Source of the DNA: Gluconobacter kondonii
Lineage (GTDB): Bacteria > Pseudomonadota > Alphaproteobacteria > Acetobacterales > Acetobacteraceae
Length of the DNA stretch: 64,000 nt
Assembly (NCBI RefSeq): GCF_002723995.1
Contig: NZ_BEWP01000004.1
Location: forward strand, 124,001-188,000
Reading direction: 5' to 3'
Shown: in pieces, positions 9,065 to 17,635 of the stretch
Numbering within the stretch: position 1 is the stretch's first letter
How the letters are laid out: each line of letters opens with the position of its first letter
The notes under the pieces: model-generated
Databases searched by the model: none
Seen by the model: only the letters and a program-made list of their open reading frames with translations
What the model was told of the DNA's origin: nothing
Program-made: the position numbers and the translations under genes

Positions 9065-12055
9065 TCATGCCATGCAGCTTTGAACAATTTCTGACAGTGC
9101 CTGTCGGAAATCGGTCGGAGAACAGTCCCGCTCGACCGCCGTGAGGGCGCCGTGGCGGAGAGTCTCCCACAGTTCTCCGTCCTGATAAAGCCGCTCTACA
9201 GCCGCCGCGAAAGCCTGCGGATCATCCGCCGGGGCCGCCAGAATCTCGACACCCTCAGCCCACCCAACCTGCTCCTGAAGAAGCGTGGTCACAACCTGCG
9301 GCAGACCATAGGATGCCGCTTCATGAACCTTAAAGGGAATTCCGCCTGCAAACCGCGTCGGCGCGACAAAAACCCTGTGCCGGTCGAACAACCCTCTCGG
9401 GTCCCCGACAGGTCCCACGATCTCGACCCGGCTATTCGTCGAAAAGACCGTCATATCCACATCCGGCCCGACAAACCCCGCGATCGTAAAATGAACCTCC
9501 GGCGGCAGAACACTGTCCAACAGAGGCAGGACACTGTTCACGAACCAGACAAGACTGTCATGATTGGGAGCACCCTCATCGTGGATCGCGCCAAAGAAAA
9601 GGATATTATGGCGGCTCTCGAAGGGTGCAGGCGTCGACTGGGGGGGCAGTTCATGCCCGAGCACCGAGACATTCACACACCCTGCGCGACGCGCCAGTTC
9701 AGCATCATGATCCGTGACCGTGATGACCTTCTGACAGAAACGGGCACAGTCCAGCTCCTGCTGGAGCATCTCGTCAAAACTGATTTCCGGCGCCGGAAGT
9801 TCCAGAACACGTATCCGCTCCAGCGTCCGGGGCGTCGCGATCACTTCCGTATCCAGAATCGGCCCTGCGGCAGGCAGGTAGCGGCTCGATTCATTGAGCA
9901 ACGGCAGGAGGCGCTCCAGATTATGCGTACGGCCAATCCAGACCAAGTCGTAATATCCGACCCGTTCCAGAATGAAATCGGCAAAGCTGGAAAAATTCCG
10001 GTCAACGATCAGTTCCACCGTTTCGGGAAAATCTCCGAACAGATCAATGGATGTCTGATCTCTGGCCAGAACAGGAAAAACAGTAACCTGATAACCCAGA
10101 GCCGTCATTCCGCGGATAATATCGTTGGATCGGACATAGCCTGAGCCCAGACGACGCAGCGGCAGACGGTCCTCAATGAAAAGGATTTTTCTGCGCTGGC
10201 TGATGCGGTGCTCGCGGCCGAGCACCGCATTGCGGATATGGGCTGGCTGCTGATTCCGCAGAAAGTCCTGTTGCAGGCGCGCGAAGGTTTTCAGGTTACC
10301 CCGGATCAGGGCATGCGAACCTGCCGCACCGGAACTGCCAAATTCCAGATGTTCAATAACCACGCTCGGGTCATAGACGATCCGCATCCCGGCCTTGAGA
10401 ATACGCACACACAGATCAGTATCCTCGAAATAGGCCGGCATGTAACGCGGATCATATCCTCCAAGACGACGCAGCAGCGCAGTCCGCACCATCAGGAAAG
10501 CGGCCGAGCAATAATCAACATCCCGGACAAAATTGGCACTCGTCAGGTTTGGATCGTCCTCACGCAGATAGCCGTAAGTCGCGCCGTCCCGCCAGATGAT
10601 CGACCCTGCTTCCTGAAGAAGCATGTTCGTGCGGATCAACTTGGCGCCGACAGCCCCGATATCCGCTTCCGCATGCAGACGCTTCAGAGCATGGAGAATG
10701 GCGTCAGGATACAGACGAACATCATTGTTCAGATACAGGGTCAGCGGCGCTTCCGCTTTTTCCAACGCAAGATTGCACCCCTGAAGATATCCGATGTTAT
10801 GCCGATAGCGCAGGATCGTGGCACCACGCACCATCCGGCCGATATGGCGCGTTTGGTCATGCGATCCGGAATCAACGAGGATGAGCTGGATGCCCCCGCC
10901 GTAATTGGCACGAAGCGACGCGAGCGCCTGCGCCGTCAAGGCAACCCGGTCATACACCACCATCAGCACGCTGATTTCGGGTACACCATGAACTGTGAAA
11001 TCCAGCGGATGTCGCACCAGCGATGGCAGAATTGCCTCAGCTTCCCGCTCGAACAGGATCCGGGACTGCTCCTCAGGGATTTTGGAGACAGCCGCAAGCG
11101 CCGCCATTCGCCCTTCGCCAAGTCCCGTACGCCCTGCGACAAGATGGGCAAAGGCACTGTCATACAAGCGGTTACGCACATCATTGCGGACCTGCGCCTG
11201 CGACATATGAGCAGCAAGATCCACATCAGTCTGTGGAATACGACCTTCCTGCGCACCATAACGGACGAAATGATCGTAGCCGTTGCGAAAAAATCCATGT
11301 TCCAAAGAAGGAAGGATATCGGGATGCGCCGTGCCGTAGACCTGTTCCGAAAAAAACTCCTGAGGATCGAAAAGTCTGGGCGTTTCGTTCGTCAGGTAAT
11401 GATGCAGGGCACTCGAATAATGTCCGGCGGCGATATCCTGACGCACTTCGGGATATCGCGTCAGATACCAGACCGGATCGAAATACCAAGAAACACGACC
11501 AGAATCGGCGACATGGGCAGGCAAACCAAGCCAGGACCCAAACAGGCCGATCCGGCTGTCAAAATGATCTGGAAATGTCAGAGCAAGGTCTCGGCAAAGC
11601 TCATCGTCGAAGAAATGATGGCCCCGATAATAATGGCTTTCACCAATTTCAAGGAAATGGTCGTAACCGTTGCGAAATCCGTTTTCAGTCAGGAAACGCT
11701 GCGTCAGCTCCGGGTAACGGCGGCGATAACCGGGTTCATCAAATAACCAGTGCGGCGAGTGGGTTTTGTAACCCGTAGCGATATAATGCTCAAAGCCCGA
11801 AGCCCATTCTTCCCGAATCAGACCCCGACGAACATCCTTGTGGGCATCGCGATACCATATCTCGTCAAAATACCGATTTGGAGAATGTCCGTAACGCTGC
11901 CCCGTCTGCTGATAGAACACATACGGATCTTCCTGCCCTTCCTCCCGCATCCAGTCACGGACTTCAGGATAGCGCAAGAGATACCATTGCGTATCAAATC
12001 GGGACCATCTGGGGTCCCGTAGATCTGGTAACGGGGCGGCAATACTCTCGGCCAT
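9065..12055 (-). CDS. Giant multidomain glycosyltransferase: FD..WY repeats + GT2 + GT4
   Basis: 996 residues in three parts. Residues about 18-290 hold six copies of a roughly 43-residue repeat, each opening with FD followed by an aromatic pair (for example FDTQWYLLRYPEV), with Phe at 20, 63, 105, 149, 192 and 229. Residues about 355-590 form a GT-A family 2 domain (EISVLMVVYDRVALTAQAL, LILVDSGSHDQT, LYLNNDVRLYPDAI, YFEDTDLC). Residues about 620-985 form a GT-B family 4 domain (ILFIEDRLPLRRLGSGYVRS, ILFFGAIHDEGAPNHD, FKVHEAASYGLPQVVT). Two transferase folds in one chain suggest two successive sugar additions or a repeating disaccharide. A GAGGGAGG Shine-Dalgarno precedes the ATG, which lies 24 bases after the upstream gene. 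No signal peptide was seen, so it is probably cytoplasmic. Confidence 0.85.
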   Translation of the reverse strand: MAESIAAPLPDLRDPRWSRFDTQWYLLRYPEVRDWMREEGQEDPYVFYQQTGQRYGHSPNRYFDEIWYRDAHKDVRRGLIREEWASGFEHYIATGYKTHSPHWLFDEPGYRRRYPELTQRFLTENGFRNGYDHFLEIGESHYYRGHHFFDDELCRDLALTFPDHFDSRIGLFGSWLGLPAHVADSGRVSWYFDPVWYLTRYPEVRQDIAAGHYSSALHHYLTNETPRLFDPQEFFSEQVYGTAHPDILPSLEHGFFRNGYDHFVRYGAQEGRIPQTDVDLAAHMSQAQVRNDVRNRLYDSAFAHLVAGRTGLGEGRMAALAAVSKIPEEQSRILFEREAEAILPSLVRHPLDFTVHGVPEISVLMVVYDRVALTAQALASLRANYGGGIQLILVDSGSHDQTRHIGRMVRGATILRYRHNIGYLQGCNLALEKAEAPLTLYLNNDVRLYPDAILHALKRLHAEADIGAVGAKLIRTNMLLQEAGSIIWRDGATYGYLREDDPNLTSANFVRDVDYCSAAFLMVRTALLRRLGGYDPRYMPAYFEDTDLCVRILKAGMRIVYDPSVVIEHLEFGSSGAAGSHALIRGNLKTFARLQQDFLRNQQPAHIRNAVLGREHRISQRRKILFIEDRLPLRRLGSGYVRSNDIIRGMTALGYQVTVFPVLARDQTSIDLFGDFPETVELIVDRNFSSFADFILERVGYYDLVWIGRTHNLERLLPLLNESSRYLPAAGPILDTEVIATPRTLERIRVLELPAPEISFDEMLQQELDCARFCQKVITVTDHDAELARRAGCVNVSVLGHELPPQSTPAPFESRHNILFFGAIHDEGAPNHDSLVWFVNSVLPLLDSVLPPEVHFTIAGFVGPDVDMTVFSTNSRVEIVGPVGDPRGLFDRHRVFVAPTRFAGGIPFKVHEAASYGLPQVVTTLLQEQVGWAEGVEILAAPADDPQAFAAAVERLYQDGELWETLRHGALTAVERDCSPTDFRQALSEIVQSCMA

Positions 12056-12079
12056 GACAACAAGCCTCCCTCTGGCAGA

Positions 12080-15000
12080 TCAGGAAATGATTTTTTCTGC
12101 AAGAAGGCGTTCAGCTCGTTCGATCTCATGCGAATGCACTTCAATATGCTCGACAGCCAAAACTGCTCCATTGTCAAAAGTGACGGCAATATTGGTCATT
12201 CTTGACCCGTAAACATCCCCTACAACATTCACAAGAATGAAGCGGTAGACACCGTCAAGCGGGCGAGCATAGCCTTCACGCGGCATGAACGCTCCTTTGA
12301 AGCCCACAAAAAGGGGCGCGTCACGGTGAATCTTGCCGACATCAGCACGAGCCACACGTTCCATCGCAAAGAATGTGATCTCTTCCCGGCTTTCCGAGAC
12401 CAGTCCGCCATAGACCTGCCCTGAGCGGGACAAATTATGAAAGAACGCCCAACCCTCAACCATAAGAGGGCTTGCCGGATCAGAATCAATCGGAAGATCG
12501 CCAGTCAATCCGCTGAACTGGTCAACAAAGTAATCCAGGACGCCTCCTGTATACGGATGCATCTGATGTTTGCCGACACCGGACAGCTTTACTCCCCGCA
12601 TCAGGCCATCACTATGAGAGACGCGACGGAAATCAGACAGGATAAGATCGTTGGACGGTGCGCTGCGGACAATGCTCCGAATCTGGCCTCCTTCGACCTC
12701 AATCTGGATCGGGGTTAACTGGAATGCACCCTGCCCATTGACCACATTGATCAGGCCCACCCGGAAGCGCCCCTCACACCATTTCCCACGCAGAGCAACT
12801 TTTCCTGAAAAACCGGAACGGCGAGGAGCATCAACAAACAGCTCCGCAATATCGCCTCGGATTTCGCGCTGACATTCCAGAAAAATCATTGGACTGTCCG
12901 GCTCTTCACCCACAAGAACCGTGAACATCTGTCCCGCAGAGCTTACACCGGGAAGGATCATCCACCCCCGGATATGAAACTCGGCAGCGCCCTGAAAAGA
13001 CTGCTCATCCAGATTGGAGAAGACGTGATGGCAGATATCGTCAATGTAGCATTCAGCGCCCTGCACCGAAAACCAGTCCAAAATCATAACCGGCAGTTCT
13101 ACAGACAGATCACGGACAGTCGGTGGATCGAAAATATGGCGCGGCGGAGCCTGATGCCGCCAGGTAGCATGAGGCAGCAAATGAACCTGCCCAACATCCA
13201 GACGCAATTCCGATACGCCCATTTCACGTCGTGGAGCCGTATCATGATAAAGCGCCAGCAGTTCATCCGCGTAGTCACGCGCATGCGTCCAAAGCGCAGG
13301 GGTAATATTCTGCATGATCTGACGGCGCAAAGGCTCGGAAGAACGCAGCAACTCCAGACGTTCGAGCACCATGCTTGGACGGCTGATAGGCACTTTGAAG
13401 CCATTGACGCCATCTTCGACGCGATCGTGCAGAGCACCAACATCCGTCACGATCGGAATCAGGCCATTCTGCCAGGCTTCAGACAGGGAGATGCAGTACG
13501 TCTCGGGCCAGATTGAAAGGTTCAAAGCGACATCCGCAACCTTCAGCGCTTCGATGTCTCCCATTTCATAACGGCCGTAAACCTTAACATTTGCACGAGG
13601 CACCGACGTCAGAACAGCTTCATATTCCGGGTTCAGATATCCGAAAATATGAAAAACGAAGTGGTCCGGATGGGCAATCTCAATCAGACTGAGAATCGTG
13701 TCTGCACCCTTGGTCCGCAGAAAATTCCCTACAATGGCGACACCAAGCGGGCGGTCCCCAAGAGGTTGATACGCTTTTCTTAAAACCGGAACCGTATTGT
13801 CAGGACTGGGAATACCCATCACCAGACTACGCTTGTTATCGAGAACCGGATAAATCTCGTGCGTCAGATCCCGTGAATGAACCGTCCCGAACAGGATGGC
13901 ATCGACCGAGTGCAGCATCTTTGCCACGAAAGCGCGGCGGGTCTGTTCTCCGCCGTGGTCCACATTTTCTGACGCCTTGAGCACGATATCAGCAGCAAGA
14001 ACTGAACGGACTTCATCTTCCACATACCGTAGCTCATGATTGAGCAGATTGTAGCGTGCGGACAGCAGCCAGAAATCATGGGCGGAGAAAATCACGCCCG
14101 TCCCGTTTGCCTTGGCAATGATTGGCAACGAGAGGGCATGATGGCCCAGATGCTGGAAATGGACGAGATCAATATTGTACTGGCTGAGTACGCTGGAAAA
14201 CGCCATTTCTTCCGGCGCATCGCAAAGCGCGTCCTGCCAGCCCACTTCTGGAACATCAAAACGCTCAAGCTCATGACCATTGGCCGTCGTCAGGCGACAA
14301 AAATTCCCGCGACGCAACCAATAGAAATACTCTACATCCCGCGCCAGAAGCGTACAAAGCCCCTGCTGATAAACCTCAACACCACCCCAGGCCTGCTCGT
14401 GAATAGTGGAATGTGTGCACATCAGCACACGAAGGCGTCTGCGCCGCGGCATAGGAGCGATCGCATGGGTGCGGCGTCCAAAGTCAGCACCAGTGATGCT
14501 CCGGATCTTCTCAAGACGATGTTCGTACAGATGCTGCGACAGAACTGACTGCTGGGCAGCCATTGCAGCATCACGACGCGCCTCTGCCTGCTGAAGCAAT
14601 ATGGCAATCGCATCCACAACCTGATTGGCGTCTCGGGCCAGCGAGATGCCGTTCACCGTTTCGAAATGCGCGGCGTCCATGCTCTCCGGGGCTTCCACGA
14701 CCTGAGCAGCACCGGCGAGAGCGAGCTCAAAGAAACGCGGACCAGGCGCCGTAGCCTGACTGACTTCGCCGTGACTTGCATAGTCACGGAACATGGTCAG
14801 GGTAACGGCGCTGACATTCGCAAAATCAATGAACGCTTCATGACTGATGGGACGCTGGATGGCGAGAGACGCCAGATCGCTCGGCAAAGGCGGCAGAAAC
14901 TCGTTGGTCGGACAGACCAGCTTGAGACGGGCATCGGGAAACGCCGCAATAACCTTGCGTAACGTGTGAACACGATTGGGCCACATCGTTCCCGCAAAGA

Positions 15001-15427
15001 AAATATCGTATTCCAGTTCGTCAGCCGAAAGAACGCTGCGTTCATGGATCGACGGACTGGCGGCCAGAGGGAGGTAATGACCCTTGCCATGATAATGGTC
15101 TGCGCAGGACGGATCATTCGTAAAGACGAAATCAAAAAGCTCGGCATTCTCGACATTGAAGTCCCGCATAAAAGGATCTTCGAACGTCCAGAGGATCATG
15201 GTTTTAAAAGCCGGACGGACCCGACGGATGAGCGGAAGGTTGATGCGTTGGGCATCAAGGCAAATCAGAACATCATGCTCACCAGAAACAGCGATGCCCG
15301 CCAAACTCATATTATCAGCAACGGTGACCTGATCTTTACCGAAAAGTGCCTCTGCCGCTCGCTGTACGGCCAATGTCAAATAGGAATTGGGATTGTGGGT
15401 GTAATTCGTATTGTAAATGACCGCCAT
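12080..15427 (-). CDS. Giant multidomain glycosyltransferase: CgeB-like + GT4 + duplicated C-terminal module
   Basis: 1115 residues. Residues 1-320 are CgeB-like (ILWTFEDPFMRD, HYLPLAASPSIH, APGPRFFELALAGAAQVV, LYEHRLEKIRSI). Residues about 335-735 are a GT4 domain (RVLMCTHSTIHEQAWGGVEVY, GVAIVGNFLRTKGADTIL, SLSEAWQNGLIPIV). Residues about 810-1095 contain two copies of a module of about 100 residues, each beginning GW and later reading DAP..GF.G and R..L.NVV; I do not recognise it. The ATG at 15427 is preceded by AGGAG, which sits directly against a small hairpin. The gene heads a leftward three-gene glycosyltransferase operon. By eye its GC is clearly lower than that of the flanking genes, which suggests acquisition. 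Neither acceptor nor sugar can be inferred. Confidence 0.85.
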   Translation of the reverse strand: MAVIYNTNYTHNPNSYLTLAVQRAAEALFGKDQVTVADNMSLAGIAVSGEHDVLICLDAQRINLPLIRRVRPAFKTMILWTFEDPFMRDFNVENAELFDFVFTNDPSCADHYHGKGHYLPLAASPSIHERSVLSADELEYDIFFAGTMWPNRVHTLRKVIAAFPDARLKLVCPTNEFLPPLPSDLASLAIQRPISHEAFIDFANVSAVTLTMFRDYASHGEVSQATAPGPRFFELALAGAAQVVEAPESMDAAHFETVNGISLARDANQVVDAIAILLQQAEARRDAAMAAQQSVLSQHLYEHRLEKIRSITGADFGRRTHAIAPMPRRRRLRVLMCTHSTIHEQAWGGVEVYQQGLCTLLARDVEYFYWLRRGNFCRLTTANGHELERFDVPEVGWQDALCDAPEEMAFSSVLSQYNIDLVHFQHLGHHALSLPIIAKANGTGVIFSAHDFWLLSARYNLLNHELRYVEDEVRSVLAADIVLKASENVDHGGEQTRRAFVAKMLHSVDAILFGTVHSRDLTHEIYPVLDNKRSLVMGIPSPDNTVPVLRKAYQPLGDRPLGVAIVGNFLRTKGADTILSLIEIAHPDHFVFHIFGYLNPEYEAVLTSVPRANVKVYGRYEMGDIEALKVADVALNLSIWPETYCISLSEAWQNGLIPIVTDVGALHDRVEDGVNGFKVPISRPSMVLERLELLRSSEPLRRQIMQNITPALWTHARDYADELLALYHDTAPRREMGVSELRLDVGQVHLLPHATWRHQAPPRHIFDPPTVRDLSVELPVMILDWFSVQGAECYIDDICHHVFSNLDEQSFQGAAEFHIRGWMILPGVSSAGQMFTVLVGEEPDSPMIFLECQREIRGDIAELFVDAPRRSGFSGKVALRGKWCEGRFRVGLINVVNGQGAFQLTPIQIEVEGGQIRSIVRSAPSNDLILSDFRRVSHSDGLMRGVKLSGVGKHQMHPYTGGVLDYFVDQFSGLTGDLPIDSDPASPLMVEGWAFFHNLSRSGQVYGGLVSESREEITFFAMERVARADVGKIHRDAPLFVGFKGAFMPREGYARPLDGVYRFILVNVVGDVYGSRMTNIAVTFDNGAVLAVEHIEVHSHEIERAERLLAEKIIS

Positions 15428-15436
15428 CAATCTCCT

Positions 15437-15450
15437 GGGCGCTAACGCCC
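15437..15450 (-). promoter_or_regulatory. Tight hairpin abutting the Shine-Dalgarno of the glycosyltransferase operon
   Basis: In the transcript GGGCG-UUAG-CGCCC forms a 5-bp GC stem with a tetraloop whose last base is immediately followed by AGGAG, the ribosome binding site of the first gene. It could modulate initiation or stabilise the 5' end. The rest of the 15451-15591 interval shows no gene; no convincing promoter was found in it. Confidence 0.4.
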
Positions 15451-15591
15451 ACTCCCATATTCAATATTGGCCAGTCGCCCGGATTTTAGCAGGGCATGCT
15501 CTCCGTTTACGACATTTTTGTCTCGAAGCATCTTCTTGTGTAGCGGATGGCACGAGCAAGAAAAAGCCCATCAGAAAAGAATGAATTCTTA

Positions 15592-15625
15592 ATAAAAAAA
15601 GGGCCGCCGAAGCGACCCTTTTTCC
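15592..15625 (-). terminator. Rho-independent terminator of rpsA
   Basis: On the minus strand, a stem that includes AAAAAGGG and CCCTTTTT with a UUCG-type loop is followed by a run of T. One internal position is a U-G wobble. It lies about 45 bases past the rpsA stop. Confidence 0.85.
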
Positions 15626-15626
15626 G

Positions 15627-15652
15627 ACCGCAAGAGAAAAACCTCTTGCGGT
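15627..15652 (-). other. Second perfect hairpin just upstream of the rpsA terminator
   Basis: ACCGCAAGAG (15627-15636) pairs perfectly with CTCTTGCGGT (15643-15652) across a 6-base loop. It lies between the rpsA stop and the terminator and has no T run of its own, so it may protect the 3' end of the mRNA or assist termination. Confidence 0.6.
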
Positions 15653-15668
15653 TCACCAAAGCAGATAC

Positions 15669-17381
15669 TCAGGCGTCCGTGTTACGACGGCGGATAGCGG
15701 CACCCAGGATGTCACCCAGGGACGCGCCGGAGTCAGAAGACCCGTATTCGTTGATGGCTGCCTTGTCTTCCTCGACCTCACGGCCGCGGATCGTCAGGGC
15801 CAGCTTGCGCGACGCGCGGTCAACGGAGACGACCTTGGCGTCAACCTTTTCACCGACTGCGAAACGCTCCGGACGCTGCTCGGCCTTGTCACGGGCCAGT
15901 TCAGCGCGACGGATGAAGCCCTGCAGGACGTCATCAACCTTCACTTCGATCCCGTTGCTCTGAACAGCGGTCACGACGCAGGTCACGACAGCACCCTTCT
16001 GAACGCGGGACAGGGTGTCAGCTGCCGGATCTTCCTGAAGCTGCTTGATGCCCAGGGAGATACGCTCTTTCTCGGGATCCACGTCGAGAACCTTGGCCTT
16101 GACGATCTGGCCCTTCTCGTAGTGCGCCATGGCTGCTTCGCCGGCTTCGTCCCAAGAGAGATCGGACATGTGAACCATGCCGTCGATGTCTGCGGAAAGA
16201 CCAACGAACAGACCGAACTCGGTGATGTTGCGGATCTCGCCTTCGATGATCGAACCGACCTTGTGCTCTTCCTCGAACTGTTCCCAAGGGTTGCGCTGAA
16301 CCTGCTTGAGACCGAGGGAGATGCGGCGCTTGGAGCTGTCCACATCCAGAACCATGACGTCGACTTCCTGCGAAGTGGCGACGATCTTGCCCGGATGGAC
16401 GTTCTTCTTCGTCCAGGACATTTCCGAAACGTGCACCAGACCTTCGACGCCCGGCTCCAGTTCCACGAATGCACCGTAATCGGTGATGTTCGTGACGCGG
16501 CCCGTGAAGCGTGCTCCTGCCGGATACTTGATGGCGACGTTTTCCCAGGGGTCAGCTTCAAGCTGCTTCATGCCCAGGGAGATACGCTGCGTATCGGAGT
16601 TGAAGCGGATGACCTGCACGCGAACCGGCTGACCGATCTGCAGCGCTTCGGACGGATGGTTGATGCGCTTCCAGGCGATGTCCGTGACATGCAGGAGGCC
16701 GTCAACGCCGCCGAGGTCAACGAACGCACCGTAGTCGGTGATGTTCTTGACGACGCCGTCGAGGATCATGCCTTCCTTCAGGCCCTGGATCAGCTCGGAG
16801 CGCTGTTCCGCACGGGTCTCTTCAAGAACGGCACGACGCGAGACAACGATGTTGCCACGGGCGCGGTCCATCTTGAGGATCTGGAACGGCTGCGGATGAC
16901 CCATCAGGGGTCCGACGTCACGAACCGGGCGGATGTCGACCTGGCTGCCCGGAAGGAACGCCATGGCGCCACCGAGATCAACCGTGAAGCCACCCTTGAC
17001 GCGACCATAGATCGTGCCGTTGACGCGCTGGTTGTTGCCGAATGCGCGCTCCAGAGCGGTCCATGCCTCTTCGCGGCGAGCCTTCTCGCGCGACAGGACG
17101 ATGGAGCCGTCACGGTCTTCGTAACGCTCGACATAAAGCTCGACAACGTCGCCCGGCTTCACGTCCGGGGCAACGCCGGCCGGACCGAATTCCTTAAGGG
17201 AAACGCGGCCTTCGCTCTTGAGGCCGACATCGACGATGGCGAATTCATCGGTCAGGCGGACAACACGGCCCGTGACAACCGAGCCTTCAAAGCCGGTATC
17301 GCGACCCAGGGTCTCGTCGAGAAGGGCTGCAAAATCCTCGAAACCGCGATCGGTCGAGGTGTTCTGAGTGGCTGAAGCCAT
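15669..17381 (-). CDS. rpsA: 30S ribosomal protein S1
   Basis: 570 residues with six consecutive S1 RNA-binding repeats, recognisable by their recurring cores (GRVVRLTDEFAIVDVGLK, GRVKGGFTVDLGGAMAFLP, NITDYGAFVDLGGVDGLLHV, NITDYGAFVELEPGVEGLVHV, NITEFGLFVGLSADIDGMVHM, AVQSNGIEVKVDDVLQGFI). S1 binds mRNA on the 30S subunit and helps initiation on structured or weak Shine-Dalgarno messages. I start it at the ATG at 17381 (MASATQNTS), because the 17 residues an upstream frame would add look non-homologous. It follows aroA and cmk in the order common in Alphaproteobacteria. Confidence 0.98.
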   Translation of the reverse strand: MASATQNTSTDRGFEDFAALLDETLGRDTGFEGSVVTGRVVRLTDEFAIVDVGLKSEGRVSLKEFGPAGVAPDVKPGDVVELYVERYEDRDGSIVLSREKARREEAWTALERAFGNNQRVNGTIYGRVKGGFTVDLGGAMAFLPGSQVDIRPVRDVGPLMGHPQPFQILKMDRARGNIVVSRRAVLEETRAEQRSELIQGLKEGMILDGVVKNITDYGAFVDLGGVDGLLHVTDIAWKRINHPSEALQIGQPVRVQVIRFNSDTQRISLGMKQLEADPWENVAIKYPAGARFTGRVTNITDYGAFVELEPGVEGLVHVSEMSWTKKNVHPGKIVATSQEVDVMVLDVDSSKRRISLGLKQVQRNPWEQFEEEHKVGSIIEGEIRNITEFGLFVGLSADIDGMVHMSDLSWDEAGEAAMAHYEKGQIVKAKVLDVDPEKERISLGIKQLQEDPAADTLSRVQKGAVVTCVVTAVQSNGIEVKVDDVLQGFIRRAELARDKAEQRPERFAVGEKVDAKVVSVDRASRKLALTIRGREVEEDKAAINEYGSSDSGASLGDILGAAIRRRNTDA

Positions 17382-17540
17382 GTAAATACGATATTCCCGG
17401 ACGCCCGTTCCGTGACCGGAGCGGATGTCCACGTCTGCGCCAGACCCAGTAATGGACCGGACGTCTCCCCGCCGCCGCTAAACGGTCAGATCGGGTTGTT
17501 GGCTGTAAGACCTGCCCGCCAGACGCAGGACAGACCATCC

Positions 17541-17559
17541 CCCTCCCCTTCGGGGTGGG
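17541..17559 (-). other. GC-rich hairpin in the rpsA leader
   Basis: Two stem blocks (3 and 4 bp of G-C separated by one mismatch) enclose a 3-base loop, with no T run. It lies between cmk and rpsA in a 254-base stretch without a gene (17382-17635). The minus strand also shows a TTGACA hexamer just after cmk that could be a -35 element, but no good -10 follows it. Confidence 0.4.
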
Positions 17560-17635
17560 CGATACGCTGCACCAACACCCTGCGGGGGCGTGGTGTCAAT
17601 AAAAAAAGCCGTTTTTTGGCTGTTATCGCGTCGCT

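Noticed and set aside
10208-11746. 512-codon frame opposite the 996-residue glycosyltransferase
   Set aside because: The minus-strand product has GT2 motifs and repeats in this stretch; the plus frame is compositionally a shadow.
16122-17375. 417-codon frame opposite rpsA
   Set aside because: rpsA has six unmistakable S1 repeats; the antisense frame follows its codon pattern.
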